A stretch of 22,730 bases of DNA from an uncultured Methylobacillus sp. Lineage in GTDB: Bacteria; Pseudomonadota; Gammaproteobacteria; Burkholderiales; Methylophilaceae. Below, in pieces: positions 1 through 8,177 of the stretch. Position numbers and translations under genes: made by a program. A model generated the notes under the pieces. That model saw only the letters and a program-made list of their open reading frames with translations, was not told the DNA's origin and did not search any database. Location: assembly GCA_946481235.1 (NCBI GenBank), contig CAMLME010000006.1, forward strand, positions 1-22,730. Reading direction: 5' to 3'. Each line of letters begins with the position of its first letter. Position 1 is the first letter of the stretch.

Positions 1-840
1 CTTGGTCCCGTTGGCCGTGGCAGGCAGCAAAAATTCCTCCCCGATGTCGCGAATGACCTCGGTCACTTCTGCGCTGCCGAAGTCGCTGATTTCCTCCAGG
101 TAACCCATCAGGAAAAGCCGGTCGCACAGGGTATTGATCTTGCGCGGAATCCCCCCCGTATATTCGTAGATGGCGGCATACGCATCGTCATTCAGCGATG
201 GGTTGCCGTTCCAGCCGACGGTGAGCAGCCGGTGCTCGATATAGGCCTGCGTTTCTGCGGCATCCATCGGGCCCAGGTGATAGGTGGCGATCACGCGTTG
301 CAGCAATTGCTGCATGTCGCCGCTGAGCAGTGTTTGGCGGAATTCGGGCTGCCCGAGCAGGAAAATCTGCAGCAAGGAATTGTCGGCGGTCTGGAAATTG
401 GAAAGCATGCGCAATTCCTCGACCGTGCGGGGCGAAAGGTTTTGCGCTTCATCCACCACCAGGAGTACGCGTTTCCCCTGGCGGTCGCATTGCAGCAGGA
501 ACTGCTCCAGCTTGGTGAGCAGGGCTGCCTTGGAAAGGTCTTCAAAAGGAAGCCCGAAGGCCGCGACGACCATGCGCAAGGTGTCTTCGGAGTCGATGTG
601 GGTGTTGACGATTTGCGCCGCAATGATTTTTTCCGATTCCAGCTTGCGGAAAAGATTGCGCACCAGCGTGGTTTTGCCCGCCCCGACTTCTCCCGTGATG
701 ACGATGAATCCTTCGCGCTGCCCCAGCCCGTATTCCAGATAAGACATCGCCCGCTTGTGCCCTTTGCTGCCGAAGAAAAAATTCGGATCGGGCTTTAACT
801 GGAAGGGTTTGGCGCGGAGGCCATAATAGGATTCGTACAT
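1..840 (-). CDS. XrtA/PEP-CTERM system-associated ATPase (partial, C-terminus beyond left edge)
   Basis: AAA/ExeA-like ATPase of the kind found next to exosortase A in exopolysaccharide loci; probably a cytoplasmic motor or assembly factor, exact role not established. The frame is open for 280 codons from ATG 840 to the window edge with no stop, so the gene continues to the left. It starts MYESYYGLRAKPFQLKPDP, the typical N-terminus of this family. Walker A is GEVGAGKTT (about residues 50-58) and Walker B is VLLVVDEAQNL (about 125-135), followed by a GGIPRKIN sensor-type segment near residue 245. It begins only 9 bp after the stop of the beta-barrel gene and has no strong ribosome-binding site, so translational coupling is likely. 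Family assignment is by recognition of motif spacing and context. Confidence 0.9.
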   Translation of the reverse strand, partial: MYESYYGLRAKPFQLKPDPNFFFGSKGHKRAMSYLEYGLGQREGFIVITGEVGAGKTTLVRNLFRKLESEKIIAAQIVNTHIDSEDTLRMVVAAFGLPFEDLSKAALLTKLEQFLLQCDRQGKRVLLVVDEAQNLSPRTVEELRMLSNFQTADNSLLQIFLLGQPEFRQTLLSGDMQQLLQRVIATYHLGPMDAAETQAYIEHRLLTVGWNGNPSLNDDAYAAIYEYTGGIPRKINTLCDRLFLMGYLEEISDFGSAEVTEVIRDIGEEFLLPATANGTK

Positions 841-849
841 GACTGTTCA

Positions 850-2436
850 CTAGAAGGTGATGTATACCGAAGCCGTCACCGCATTTTCGTTGTATTCGGA
901 GCCCTCTTGGGTGGATTCAAGGTCCTTGCGCCTGAACTCCAGCGCGCCCCGGACATTGGACAGAAGTTCCTTGGTAACGCCCAGTCTCAGTACCTTTTCC
1001 TTGTCTTCCCTGTCGGTAGTGAGGGCCTTGGTTTTGATCAGTGATATGCCCAGGTTGGCGCTGGTGCGCGGCCCGAGTTCCCGGATCCATCGCGCCTGGA
1101 TGCCCTGTTGCTTGATATCGTCATCGGCTGAAAAATCGCTGACGCCGAGCAGGGCGCTGTCCGAAGATTGCGCCGTTTGCGCCTCGCGACGGGTGTCGAA
1201 CAAGCTAAGCACGCCGGTGTTTCTCGCGCCGCTCACGGTCACAGACGCCTGGAAACGTTTTTGCAGGAAAAATCGGTTGGTCAGGAAATTCACCGAATCC
1301 GCCAGGGATTCGGGCAACCCGTTCTCGCTGATGAACGCGGCGATCACCTGTTGCCGCAAAATGGGATCGGGAATGGCCGAAGTCCAGAGCTGATCCAGAA
1401 GTGCTGCGGTATCTACCGTGGCAGGCAGCAGGAACTGGTCGCGGGTAGTCGTGACGTCTTCACTGTAGCTCACGTTGAATGCAGTACGGCGCGAGCGGTG
1501 GCTCGCCTTCAGGGAATACGAGTCGCCGTAATAGCGTTTGCCCGCCAATGCTTCAACGCTGGTCCGGCGGGAAGGCGTCCAGTCGAACCCGGCTTTCCAG
1601 TAGGAGCCGCCCGAGTCGCCGGTGATGGAAAGGTAATCGTGTTTTTCGTAACCGGCATTCGCGATTAAGCTGAGTTTGCGCGAGAGGCGGTAGCGAAGAT
1701 CTCCGCCATAGGTCGACTGATCAACCTGCTGGCCGCTATCGAAGTCGATGCGCTGCTTGTTGTAATTCAAGCCCCAGCCCAGGGTCTGGAAGTCATCGCC
1801 GCTGTTCAGTCGCAATAATATGCGATCCGATGTGCTGTCCGAGAGGCCGGTCGATATCGAGGAGCCACGTCCCGACGTGCTGACCGAGTCATGGGTGTAG
1901 CGCACCTCGGCATCGGCGAAATCCTTGAAGTGGTGCTGCAGGTAAGGGCTGAGGCTGTAAGTCTCGACGTTGGTGCGATTGTTCGTGATGTTGGTGTTGT
2001 CTTCGCTCTGTGCGCCAAAAGACGTAGTGCTTCGCTGGCTTATCGAGGCCCGGGCGTCGAAAAACAAATGATCCGGCAGCACTTCCGCATTGGCGTTGGC
2101 ATCCAATTGATGGTTCGTTGCGTTTCTGTCGCTCTCTTTTGCATAAAAAAGATTCTGCATGACATAACGGGTGTTGAACCTCAGGTGCGGCCCCAGGCCA
2201 ACGATGGAGATGCCAGGATTGACCTGGGTAATGAAATCGCTTTCCTCGTTGGTGTTCGACAGCGCCACGTTGTCGGTATAGGTTTCTTTCAGTTGCAAGG
2301 TGGGCGTGAACTCCCATTCGACCGCACTTGCTTGAAGCGACAGCAGCAGCATGGCTGCCGAGGTTGAGCCGATGACAGGATACAAGCCTTTGTGTAACAA
2401 ATGGTTTTTAGAAGTTTTAGTTGTAGTAATAGCCAT
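850..2436 (-). CDS. XrtA/PEP-CTERM system-associated outer-membrane beta-barrel protein
   Basis: Predicted outer-membrane porin-like protein of 528 residues, recognised as the TIGR03016-type barrel encoded beside exosortase A; likely the outer-membrane exit or anchoring component for the polysaccharide. It has a signal peptide of about 38 residues ending LQASA before VEW, the family motif ETYTDNV just after it, many alternating aromatic/polar strands, and a terminal phenylalanine (YITF) as expected for BAM-dependent barrels. A GTG start at 2448 is possible, but ATG 2436 is preferred because a GGTGGGG element lies just upstream of it. The start overlaps the last 20 bp of the tyrosine-kinase gene and the stop is 9 bp before the ATPase start, so it is inside one operon. 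Confidence 0.88.
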   Translation of the reverse strand: MAITTTKTSKNHLLHKGLYPVIGSTSAAMLLLSLQASAVEWEFTPTLQLKETYTDNVALSNTNEESDFITQVNPGISIVGLGPHLRFNTRYVMQNLFYAKESDRNATNHQLDANANAEVLPDHLFFDARASISQRSTTSFGAQSEDNTNITNNRTNVETYSLSPYLQHHFKDFADAEVRYTHDSVSTSGRGSSISTGLSDSTSDRILLRLNSGDDFQTLGWGLNYNKQRIDFDSGQQVDQSTYGGDLRYRLSRKLSLIANAGYEKHDYLSITGDSGGSYWKAGFDWTPSRRTSVEALAGKRYYGDSYSLKASHRSRRTAFNVSYSEDVTTTRDQFLLPATVDTAALLDQLWTSAIPDPILRQQVIAAFISENGLPESLADSVNFLTNRFFLQKRFQASVTVSGARNTGVLSLFDTRREAQTAQSSDSALLGVSDFSADDDIKQQGIQARWIRELGPRTSANLGISLIKTKALTTDREDKEKVLRLGVTKELLSNVRGALEFRRKDLESTQEGSEYNENAVTASVYITF

Positions 2437-3415
2437 AAAAATCCCCACCGGGGAACGGTCGGGCCTTGTTGTAAATAAAATTAATGGTCTCGCAAGACTC
2501 GATTTGCCTGAGGGCTTCCAGAACGGCTTTCTGCGGCGTGGTTTCCGCTTCTACCACCATCACGATTTGCCCCATCTGACTGGCCAGTGCTTGCGCTTCA
2601 CTGGTCAGCAGTAAAGGCGGGGCATCGAATATGACAATCCGGTCGGGATAACGCTGGGCGATTTCCTTGAGCAGATCGCTCATCGCATGGCTGCCCAATA
2701 GCTCAGTCGAGCGCTTGTGCTTGGTGCCGGCGGGCAGAATGACAAGCTTCTCGACGTTGGTGCGGATCAGCACGTCACCCAGGTCGAGTTTGTCATCCAG
2801 TAACACATCCAGCAAGCCGGGGCTGGGTTCCAGTCCGAGATATTCCAGTACAGAAGGCCGGGCGACATCGGCGTCGATCAGAAGCACCGTGTGATCCATT
2901 TCCATTGCGATGCTCATCGCCAGGTTGGTCGCGCAAAAGGTTTTTCCTTCTTCGGCAAGGGCGCTGGTGACCATGATCAGGTTGTGATTGTGGGCCTTGT
3001 CGGTTCCATTGTGAAAGGAGTTGGCAAGCAATGGCCGCTTGATCAGGCGGAATGCCTCGGCGATCTGCGATCTGTCGCCGTCTGGCGTGATCATGCCTGC
3101 CAAGCGTAATTTTTCGAGGTTGATCATCCCCTGTTTTTGCGTCTGGTTCTGGATTGAGGGTGATGGGCTGGCTCCGATTCCGCCTTTCCCCATCCTGTCG
3201 GCAGTGGTTAGATGGGGGTGCGGGGAGCCCTGCGGCAATATTTCCTCGAAGGAAGGGTCCATTCTTGCTTCGACATGGTTCAGCCGTTTGCTCGCTGCCT
3301 TTTCGATAATGCCCGGATTGTCGTCCAATGCGGGTTCCGCGTGATCTTCCGAGGGAAGATTCCCCGCCTTACCCATCTTGGCAAGTTTTCCAGCTGCTTT
3401 TTCTATGATGCTCAT
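2417..3415 (-). CDS. XrtA-associated BY-type tyrosine autokinase
   Basis: Cytoplasmic bacterial tyrosine kinase (CpsD/Wzc C-domain type) that would work with the Wzz-like protein encoded just upstream to control polysaccharide polymerisation and export. It has 332 residues. Walker A is the variant SALAEEGKTF (about 151-160), Walker A' is VLLIDADVARPS (177-188) and Walker B is IVIFDAPPLL (260-269). A C-terminal tyrosine cluster, YGYYYN, supplies the autophosphorylation sites. The start at ATG 3415 is chosen because GGAGG lies 5 nt upstream and because the N-terminus MSIIEKAAGKL is family-typical; a longer frame to 3472 lacks such support. The element IIEKAA recurs at residues 36-41, so the N-terminal peptide is duplicated. 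The glycine usual in the Walker A loop is replaced (AEEGK rather than PGEGK). Confidence 0.9.
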   Translation of the reverse strand: MSIIEKAAGKLAKMGKAGNLPSEDHAEPALDDNPGIIEKAASKRLNHVEARMDPSFEEILPQGSPHPHLTTADRMGKGGIGASPSPSIQNQTQKQGMINLEKLRLAGMITPDGDRSQIAEAFRLIKRPLLANSFHNGTDKAHNHNLIMVTSALAEEGKTFCATNLAMSIAMEMDHTVLLIDADVARPSVLEYLGLEPSPGLLDVLLDDKLDLGDVLIRTNVEKLVILPAGTKHKRSTELLGSHAMSDLLKEIAQRYPDRIVIFDAPPLLLTSEAQALASQMGQIVMVVEAETTPQKAVLEALRQIESCETINFIYNKARPFPGGDFYGYYYN

Positions 3416-3522
3416 ACAACCTCCGGCGGTATGCATGCTCTTGTGGTCAGCGTGCCATTCTGGCTCGGGCATGACTCAAATCCAACTGTTTTTCGACGTG
3501 TTTCGTGTCCTGAAAACTAAAT

Positions 3523-5100
3523 TCAACTCACTACCATGCTGGGGCCCATCGTCGCCATCAATGTGCCATACAAGCTCAGCAATACCAGCAAAGACAGGCA
3601 GAAGGCAAAGAGCTTTCTTCTGCGTTTGACGATTTCCGGCCCGGTCCACATCATCGCAACCGTTCCCAGGATGGGCCGGCCGGTGGCCTCACGCAGACTG
3701 CTCTGACTGTGGAAGGTGGGATTGATCTGGCTCATCATGAATGCCACCCCGATACCGCTCGCCAACGCTACCACCAACACCAGGGAGTAAAGCAGTCCCC
3801 GGTTGGGTCCTGTGGGCATTTGAGGGTCGGTGGGCGGATCGATAATCCTGAATGTCATCAGCTCGGTCGTGGCACGCATATCCCCGGACATCTTGGCGGC
3901 CTCGCGGCGTTCGAGGAGCTTTTCGTAATTGGACTTGTTGACCTCGTAGTCGCGGTTAAGTTGAGCCAGTGCCGCTTCCACCTCAGGCACGGCGTTGCCC
4001 ATGGACTTTATTTGATTGAAGCGGGCAGTGAATTCTTCTACACGGGCGCGCATCGAGGCCACCCTGGCTTCCGCTTCCGCTAAAGCGACATTCAGCTGCT
4101 GCAGCATCGGGCTATAGTTTTTGCCGGGGTCGCCGCTTTGCTGGATCTGTTTGGCCTCCTCACGCTCGCGCTCTTCGATCAGCTTCATTTCTTCTTTCTT
4201 GCGCTCTTCCAGCTGTTTGATCAGACGTTTTGCCGCAACAATATCCGGGTGCTGCTCGGTATATTGCAAAAGCAGCGAGTCCAGATGCTTGTTCAGGGAC
4301 TGGATGCGCTCGTCGATTTCCGGCGTGGCAGCCGTGCTGGTAACGGGGATGTCGTCGACGATGATGTCGGGTTCGTTGCCGGCGATCTGGTTCTTGAGGG
4401 CGTCGCGTGCCTGCTCGGCTTCCTTCAGCTCCAGTCTTGCCTGGTTGAGACTGTCGGAGACTTCAGCCAGCTGCGTAGCGAAGTCCCTGTTGTTACGAGG
4501 CATCATGCCCATATTCTTTTGCTTGAACGTCTTGAGGGCGGTTTCGGCGGTGAGGAGTTTTTCTTCGTAGTCCTTGATCTGATCGTCGATAAAACGAATG
4601 GCTGAAGTCGTGTTCTGCTTGTTGTCGCGGAGGCTGCCTTCGACAAAGATGGTCAACAGGGATTGCACGACGCCTTTGGCAATTCTCCGGTCTTCATTGG
4701 CGTACGAAATGGTGAAAAGATTGTCGCGCCCGGTGGCCTCGATTTCGATGTCGTCCATCAGGTTCGTGACGAGCTGGTCGCTTTCCTGCGGCGTTCGGGT
4801 TTTGATATCAAGGTCGACCATGCGGATAACTCTTTCCACGTTGGGGCGGCTGATCAGCGTGCGGCTCATGATGGTGACCTGCTGCTCAACGTTTGGCGGT
4901 TGCGCCATGCCCGCAAGCAACGGTTTCAGAACGCTCTCGGTATCCACGTAGATTCTTGCGGACGACTCGTAATTGTCAGGCAGCTCATGGACGACCAGCC
5001 AACCGATAACGGCAACGAACCAGATCGCCACCACACCGTACCAACGATATTTCCATGTCCCTTTTACGTAGGGTACCAAGTGTGTAGTCAGATCCTCCAT
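3523..5100 (-). CDS. XrtA-system polysaccharide chain-length determinant (Wzz/GumC-like)
   Basis: Inner-membrane polysaccharide co-polymerase of 525 residues, recognised as the TIGR03007-type protein of XrtA loci. An N-terminal membrane segment lies at about residues 20-38, followed by the Wzz signature region around YESSARIYVDTESVLKPLL. A long periplasmic part rich in charged heptads, a coiled coil, spans about 170-420. A proline-rich stretch (IIDPPTDPQMPTGP) precedes a second membrane segment, and a further hydrophobic stretch near the C-terminus may be a third. It has no kinase domain of its own; the kinase is the next gene, 107 bp downstream. The ATG has an AGGAGAG element about 10 nt upstream, somewhat far. 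It is the second gene of the minus-strand operon, 125 bp after the export lipoprotein gene. Confidence 0.92.
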   Translation of the reverse strand: MEDLTTHLVPYVKGTWKYRWYGVVAIWFVAVIGWLVVHELPDNYESSARIYVDTESVLKPLLAGMAQPPNVEQQVTIMSRTLISRPNVERVIRMVDLDIKTRTPQESDQLVTNLMDDIEIEATGRDNLFTISYANEDRRIAKGVVQSLLTIFVEGSLRDNKQNTTSAIRFIDDQIKDYEEKLLTAETALKTFKQKNMGMMPRNNRDFATQLAEVSDSLNQARLELKEAEQARDALKNQIAGNEPDIIVDDIPVTSTAATPEIDERIQSLNKHLDSLLLQYTEQHPDIVAAKRLIKQLEERKKEEMKLIEEREREEAKQIQQSGDPGKNYSPMLQQLNVALAEAEARVASMRARVEEFTARFNQIKSMGNAVPEVEAALAQLNRDYEVNKSNYEKLLERREAAKMSGDMRATTELMTFRIIDPPTDPQMPTGPNRGLLYSLVLVVALASGIGVAFMMSQINPTFHSQSSLREATGRPILGTVAMMWTGPEIVKRRRKLFAFCLSLLVLLSLYGTLMATMGPSMVVS

Positions 5101-5225
5101 TCGGTCACTCTCTCCTCAATCTAAGGATCGCCATGTGCGTCGAGTCGCATCAAATCCGGGATTTTTCATCTCTTGGTTCGGAAACGAAAATCAACCAGTC
5201 ATAAGCATGAATCCATTACGGAAAT

Positions 5226-5858
5226 CTAGAAATAACTTTCCGGTATGACCAGTACATCGCCGGGGCGCATCACTACATTGGCGGAGATGTCACCATCCCT
5301 GAGCAGGTCTTCCAGGCGGACGCCAAACTGGTTCTGGCTGCCGTCGACGCTGCGAATCACGCTGGCGCGGTTGCCGTCGGCAAAGTCGGTAATGCCGCCC
5401 ACGGCAATCATGACGTCCATCATTGTCATGTTTTCACGGTACGGAAGCGCTTGCGGTCTGGCGGCTTCGCCGATGACGCGAACCTGCTCGCTATAGGGCC
5501 CGACGAAGTTGGTTACGATCACCGTGACGATCGGGTCCTGAATGTACTTGGCAAGGGCTTTTTCGATATCGCGAGCCAATTGGGATGCCGATTTTCCGCT
5601 CGCCGGCAGATCCTCTACCAGGGGGGTGGTGATCTTGCCGTCCGGACGCACCGGAACGGACATGGAAACCTCGGGATTGCGCCAGACCATGATGCTTAGG
5701 CTGTCACCTGGACCGACCAGGTAATCATGCGGGGCAATTTGTCCTTCTTCGGTGGAGAGGGGCGGATGTCCTTTACTGGCACAACCGGTGAGAGTCAGGA
5801 GGGAAAGTAGGATAGCAAAGCAGGTCAGCCATCCTGGGGTGTATTGTTGTGTATTCAT
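5226..5858 (-). CDS. XrtA-system exopolysaccharide export lipoprotein (Wza-like)
   Basis: Outer-membrane polysaccharide export protein of 210 residues with Poly_export and SLBB-like domains, first gene of the exopolysaccharide operon. A type II signal peptide ends in the lipobox LTGC, with the lipidated cysteine at about residue 26. The Poly_export core begins HDYLVGPGDSLSIMVW (about 43-58) and continues through VRPDGKITTPLV. The soluble ligand-binding region covers about 125-200 and ends MRPGDVLVIPESYF. The start is ATG 5858: the alternative GTG at 5867 lies inside an excellent Shine-Dalgarno sequence, GAGGTGATCC, which sits just upstream of this ATG. The gene has an AT-rich divergent region in front of it and no exact sigma-54 element was found there. 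Confidence 0.93.
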   Translation of the reverse strand: MNTQQYTPGWLTCFAILLSLLTLTGCASKGHPPLSTEEGQIAPHDYLVGPGDSLSIMVWRNPEVSMSVPVRPDGKITTPLVEDLPASGKSASQLARDIEKALAKYIQDPIVTVIVTNFVGPYSEQVRVIGEAARPQALPYRENMTMMDVMIAVGGITDFADGNRASVIRSVDGSQNQFGVRLEDLLRDGDISANVVMRPGDVLVIPESYF

Positions 5859-6198
5859 TTGGATCACCTCTTTCGCTGTTTGAAGTGCGGCAACGCCGGA
5901 ACAAGTCGAAATCGCGGTACAAATACTAAAAACGAATACTTACCTAACCTTTAAAGCGTATTACTGTTTCGTATCAGGGTGTAAGAATTATTTTACACAC
6001 GGGTAAGAATTTTTCTAGCTTATCTTAATGTGATCAATAGCGTAAGCCAATTCGTTAAGGATGAGTTTAGATGAACATAAGCATATACTTTTTTTCATGG
6101 TTAAGCTCGTAAAGTCTTCCTTGATCAGCCAGTATCGAAACGAATCATGAAATAGCGTCTCAAAAGCTCAAGGGGAAAGAATTCTAAAGGAGAGTCTC
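5859..6198. other. AT-rich divergent intergenic region between the exopolysaccharide operon and the GAF gene
   Basis: This 340-bp stretch contains no convincing gene. It must hold the promoters for the minus-strand exopolysaccharide operon and the plus-strand GAF gene. It is clearly more AT-rich than its surroundings between about 5920 and 6100. I searched both strands by eye for GG-N10-GC sigma-54 elements and found none, so a sigma-70-type promoter is more likely, although no strong -35/-10 pair stands out. A perfect 6-bp inverted repeat lies at 5979-5998 and a partial copy of its left half (GTAAGAATT) follows at about 6003-6011. Confidence 0.7.
5980..5997. promoter_or_regulatory. 18-bp palindromic operator-like site before the exopolysaccharide operon
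   Basis: The sequence TGTAAGAATTATTTTACA forms a dyad whose arms extend to GTGTAA and TTACAC with 8 bp between them. It closely resembles the 17-bp motif found upstream of the sigma-54 promoters in this window but is one base longer. It lies about 122 bp upstream of the exopolysaccharide export gene start and about 200 bp upstream of the GAF gene start. The dyad is directly visible; that a regulator binds it is inferred. Confidence 0.5.
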
Positions 6199-6969
6199 AT
6201 GGATAATCCGCTCATCAAGCTTCAAGACCTGTCCAACTTCCTTGAGCAGGGCACTCTCGACGACAATCTCCTGCAATTGGCCGAAAGAGCGGCAAAAGCG
6301 CTCACGGCCGAAAAGTGTTCCATCATGCTGCTGAAGGATGGCGAATCCGATGATCTCAGGATGCGGGTTTGCGCTAGCTATGGGGCCTTGCCTGACGCTG
6401 CTTATACCGAGTCGATAGGGAAGGGTGAAGGAATTGCGGGGCGGGTCATTGCCACCGGCCGATCGATACTCATCGACGACATCAGCAAGTCGGAACTCGC
6501 CTCCAGGGCGCGCCGCACGGACGACCCGCGCAAGAGCCTGATTTCATCGCCGATTCCCATCAACCGGCGCATCGTCGGTGTGGTCAACGTGAGCAGCCAT
6601 GTGCGCGGGGATGTCTTCACCCCGGCGGATCTGAATCTGCTCGAAGTGATTGCTCTTTTCATCGGTAAATCCATTCAGGCGATTCAATTGCAAAACATCC
6701 TGAATTCCCGGTTTGCCCAGCTGGCCCTGCTCCACGAAGCGGAAAAAAGCCTGGAACCCATGGGCGTTGGCGTCGCGGTGCAAAACCCGGACCAGATGGC
6801 TAAAATCCTGGCGAAATCCTTTTACAAGGAAATGACCCGGGCAGGCCTGGGTTCCAACCAGATCATCAGTGCCGCTTCCGAAATCATCTCCCAGTTGAGT
6901 GGCAGTTTGCAGCGGCACAACAAGCGCCTCGCGCGGGGTACGCCGGAAATTTCGGGAGAAGACTCTTAG
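6199..6969 (+). CDS. GAF-domain protein, likely signalling
   Basis: Soluble 256-residue protein with one GAF domain at about residues 18-165, marked by CSIMLLKDG, GKGEGIAGRVIATGRSILIDD and IVGVVNVSS. This fold usually binds a small ligand or a cyclic nucleotide. No kinase, cyclase, phosphodiesterase or DNA-binding domain can be seen. The C-terminal 85 residues are helical and of unknown role. ATG 6199 follows an AAAGGAGAG ribosome-binding site at good spacing. It is divergent from the exopolysaccharide operon, and the transglycosylase gene follows 223 bp later with its own promoter. It could be a sensor that feeds into control of the locus, but the sequence does not show its ligand or partner. 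Confidence 0.85.
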   Translation: MDNPLIKLQDLSNFLEQGTLDDNLLQLAERAAKALTAEKCSIMLLKDGESDDLRMRVCASYGALPDAAYTESIGKGEGIAGRVIATGRSILIDDISKSELASRARRTDDPRKSLISSPIPINRRIVGVVNVSSHVRGDVFTPADLNLLEVIALFIGKSIQAIQLQNILNSRFAQLALLHEAEKSLEPMGVGVAVQNPDQMAKILAKSFYKEMTRAGLGSNQIISAASEIISQLSGSLQRHNKRLARGTPEISGEDS

Positions 6970-6992
6970 CAGGGAAATGTCGTAAGGTTTTG

Positions 6993-7009
6993 TGTCGGAT
7001 TTTTTTACA
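6993..7009 (+). promoter_or_regulatory. 17-bp enhancer-like motif (site A) upstream of the transglycosylase
   Basis: TGTCGGATTTTTTTACA on the plus strand, flanked by one more base on each side to give GTGT...ACAC. It matches at 15 of 17 positions the site upstream of the first PEP-CTERM gene. It starts 24 bp after the GAF stop codon and lies about 135 bp upstream of the sigma-54 element at 7143, a normal distance for an NtrC-family enhancer. A weaker half-match, TGTCGTAAGG, begins 15 bp earlier at 6978 and may be a second half-site. Binding by PrsR is an inference. Confidence 0.65.
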
Positions 7010-7142
7010 CTCGCAAATATGCCGGCAATAGTTCGTGACCTGCTTTTCATCTTGGCAGGGCGCGGTCTCTTCCCCGCAAAGGCAAGGGAAAACGGGCTTC
7101 CCGGGTGATGTCTGCCATTTCGAATCCATCCGCAATAAACAC

Positions 7143-7158
7143 TGGTGCGTAATTTGCT
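7143..7158 (+). promoter_or_regulatory. Sigma-54 (RpoN) promoter for the lytic transglycosylase gene
   Basis: TGGTGCGTAATTTGCT has the GG and GC dinucleotides exactly 10 bp apart and fits the general sigma-54 consensus TGGYRYRNNNNTTGCW at every fixed position. Transcription would start near 7169, giving a leader of roughly 24 nt before ATG 7193. An enhancer-like motif is present upstream at 6993-7009. Recognised by eye against the known consensus. Confidence 0.72.
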
Positions 7159-7192
7159 TCTTCAAGCGTAAGCATCCAAAAGTGGCGGAAGT

Positions 7193-8155
7193 ATGGCCTA
7201 TTCAAAAAAATCATTGCTTGCGCTCGTTGTTTTGGCCTCGGTCATCGCAAGTGCCGGGGCGGACGATACGCCTGTCGGGAGTTCGCCGCCCGTGCCCGCG
7301 AATGCGGAGAGCCCGGAGGCTCAGGTGGCCTTGGCCGTCAGGTACGAACACGCCGAGGGCGTGCCTCGGGATTACGCCAAGGCGGCTGAGCTGTACTGCC
7401 GCGCTGCCCGCGCGGGCAACGCGAATGCGCAATTTTCCCTGGGTTGGATGTATGCCAATGGGCGCGGTGTTTCTCGTGACGATAGCGTGGCCGCGCAACT
7501 GATTGCCATGGCTGGCGCCCAGGGGCACGCGCATGCCAAGGAGGCTCTGCGATACATCCATGCTTCTACCCAAACGCCATTGCCTTCATGCATGTTGCCC
7601 GACCCCGAGCCCGTGTTGGAGGGTAGTGGCAATAACGAGGAAGCAGCACGTCAGTATGCCAAGGCGGGGCATCTGCGAGTCGTCGTTGAGGAAACGTTCT
7701 TCCGGCGGGGGCCAATTTTCGATCTGGTGTACAAGCTGGCTTCCGATTATGAAGTTGATCCCAAGCTGGTTCTGGCCGTCATTACCGTAGAGTCGGGCTT
7801 CAACGTGCGTGCAAAATCACCCAAGAACGCGCAAGGCCTGATGCAACTCATTCCCGAGACCGCGCAGCGCTTCCGTGTCAAAAACGCCTTCGATCCGACG
7901 GATAACATCAAGGGCGGGCTGGCCTATCTGCAATGGTTGCTGGCGTACTTCAAAGGGGATGTGCCATTGGTGTTGGCGGCCTACAACGCGGGCGAGGGGG
8001 CGGTGGAAAAATATCGCGGCATCCCCCCGTATCCTGAAACCAGGGATTATGTTCAGAAAATTACCAGCATGTACCGTAGCCCAACCCACCCATACAAAGC
8101 CGACCTGGTGAAAGAAGCGACGTTTCTGTCTGCGCCCGCGAAGACAAGAAAATAA
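7193..8155 (+). CDS. Sel1-repeat/SLT lytic transglycosylase
   Basis: Periplasmic muramidase-type enzyme of 320 residues that would cut the glycan strands of peptidoglycan. The N-terminus is a signal peptide ending about ASAGA (22-23). Two Sel1-like repeats follow at about 42-115 (AVRYEHAEGVPRDYAKAAELY and FSLGWMYANGRGVSRDD). The SLT domain occupies about 172-290, with the catalytic glutamate in VITVESGFN (Glu200) and the conserved AQGLMQLIPETA and AAYNAGEGAV segments. The catalytic core is complete. A GCGGAAG element just precedes ATG 7193. It has its own sigma-54 promoter and so probably shares control with the PEP-CTERM genes; opening the wall for secretion or anchoring of surface components is a plausible role. 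It converges on the MMPL transporter gene. Confidence 0.92.
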   Translation: MAYSKKSLLALVVLASVIASAGADDTPVGSSPPVPANAESPEAQVALAVRYEHAEGVPRDYAKAAELYCRAARAGNANAQFSLGWMYANGRGVSRDDSVAAQLIAMAGAQGHAHAKEALRYIHASTQTPLPSCMLPDPEPVLEGSGNNEEAARQYAKAGHLRVVVEETFFRRGPIFDLVYKLASDYEVDPKLVLAVITVESGFNVRAKSPKNAQGLMQLIPETAQRFRVKNAFDPTDNIKGGLAYLQWLLAYFKGDVPLVLAAYNAGEGAVEKYRGIPPYPETRDYVQKITSMYRSPTHPYKADLVKEATFLSAPAKTRK

Positions 8156-8177
8156 GTGGCGGAAGACGCCGCGTCAT

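Noticed and set aside
5152..5164. Inverted repeat AAATCC-G-GGATTT between the export and chain-length genes
   Set aside because: Short, single, and without a T-tract or promoter elements; compatible with chance in a 125-bp gap inside an operon.
8158..8170. GGCG/CGCC hairpin after the transglycosylase as a terminator
   Set aside because: Four-base-pair stem, and the nearest T-run begins about 30 bp later, so it does not fit an intrinsic terminator.
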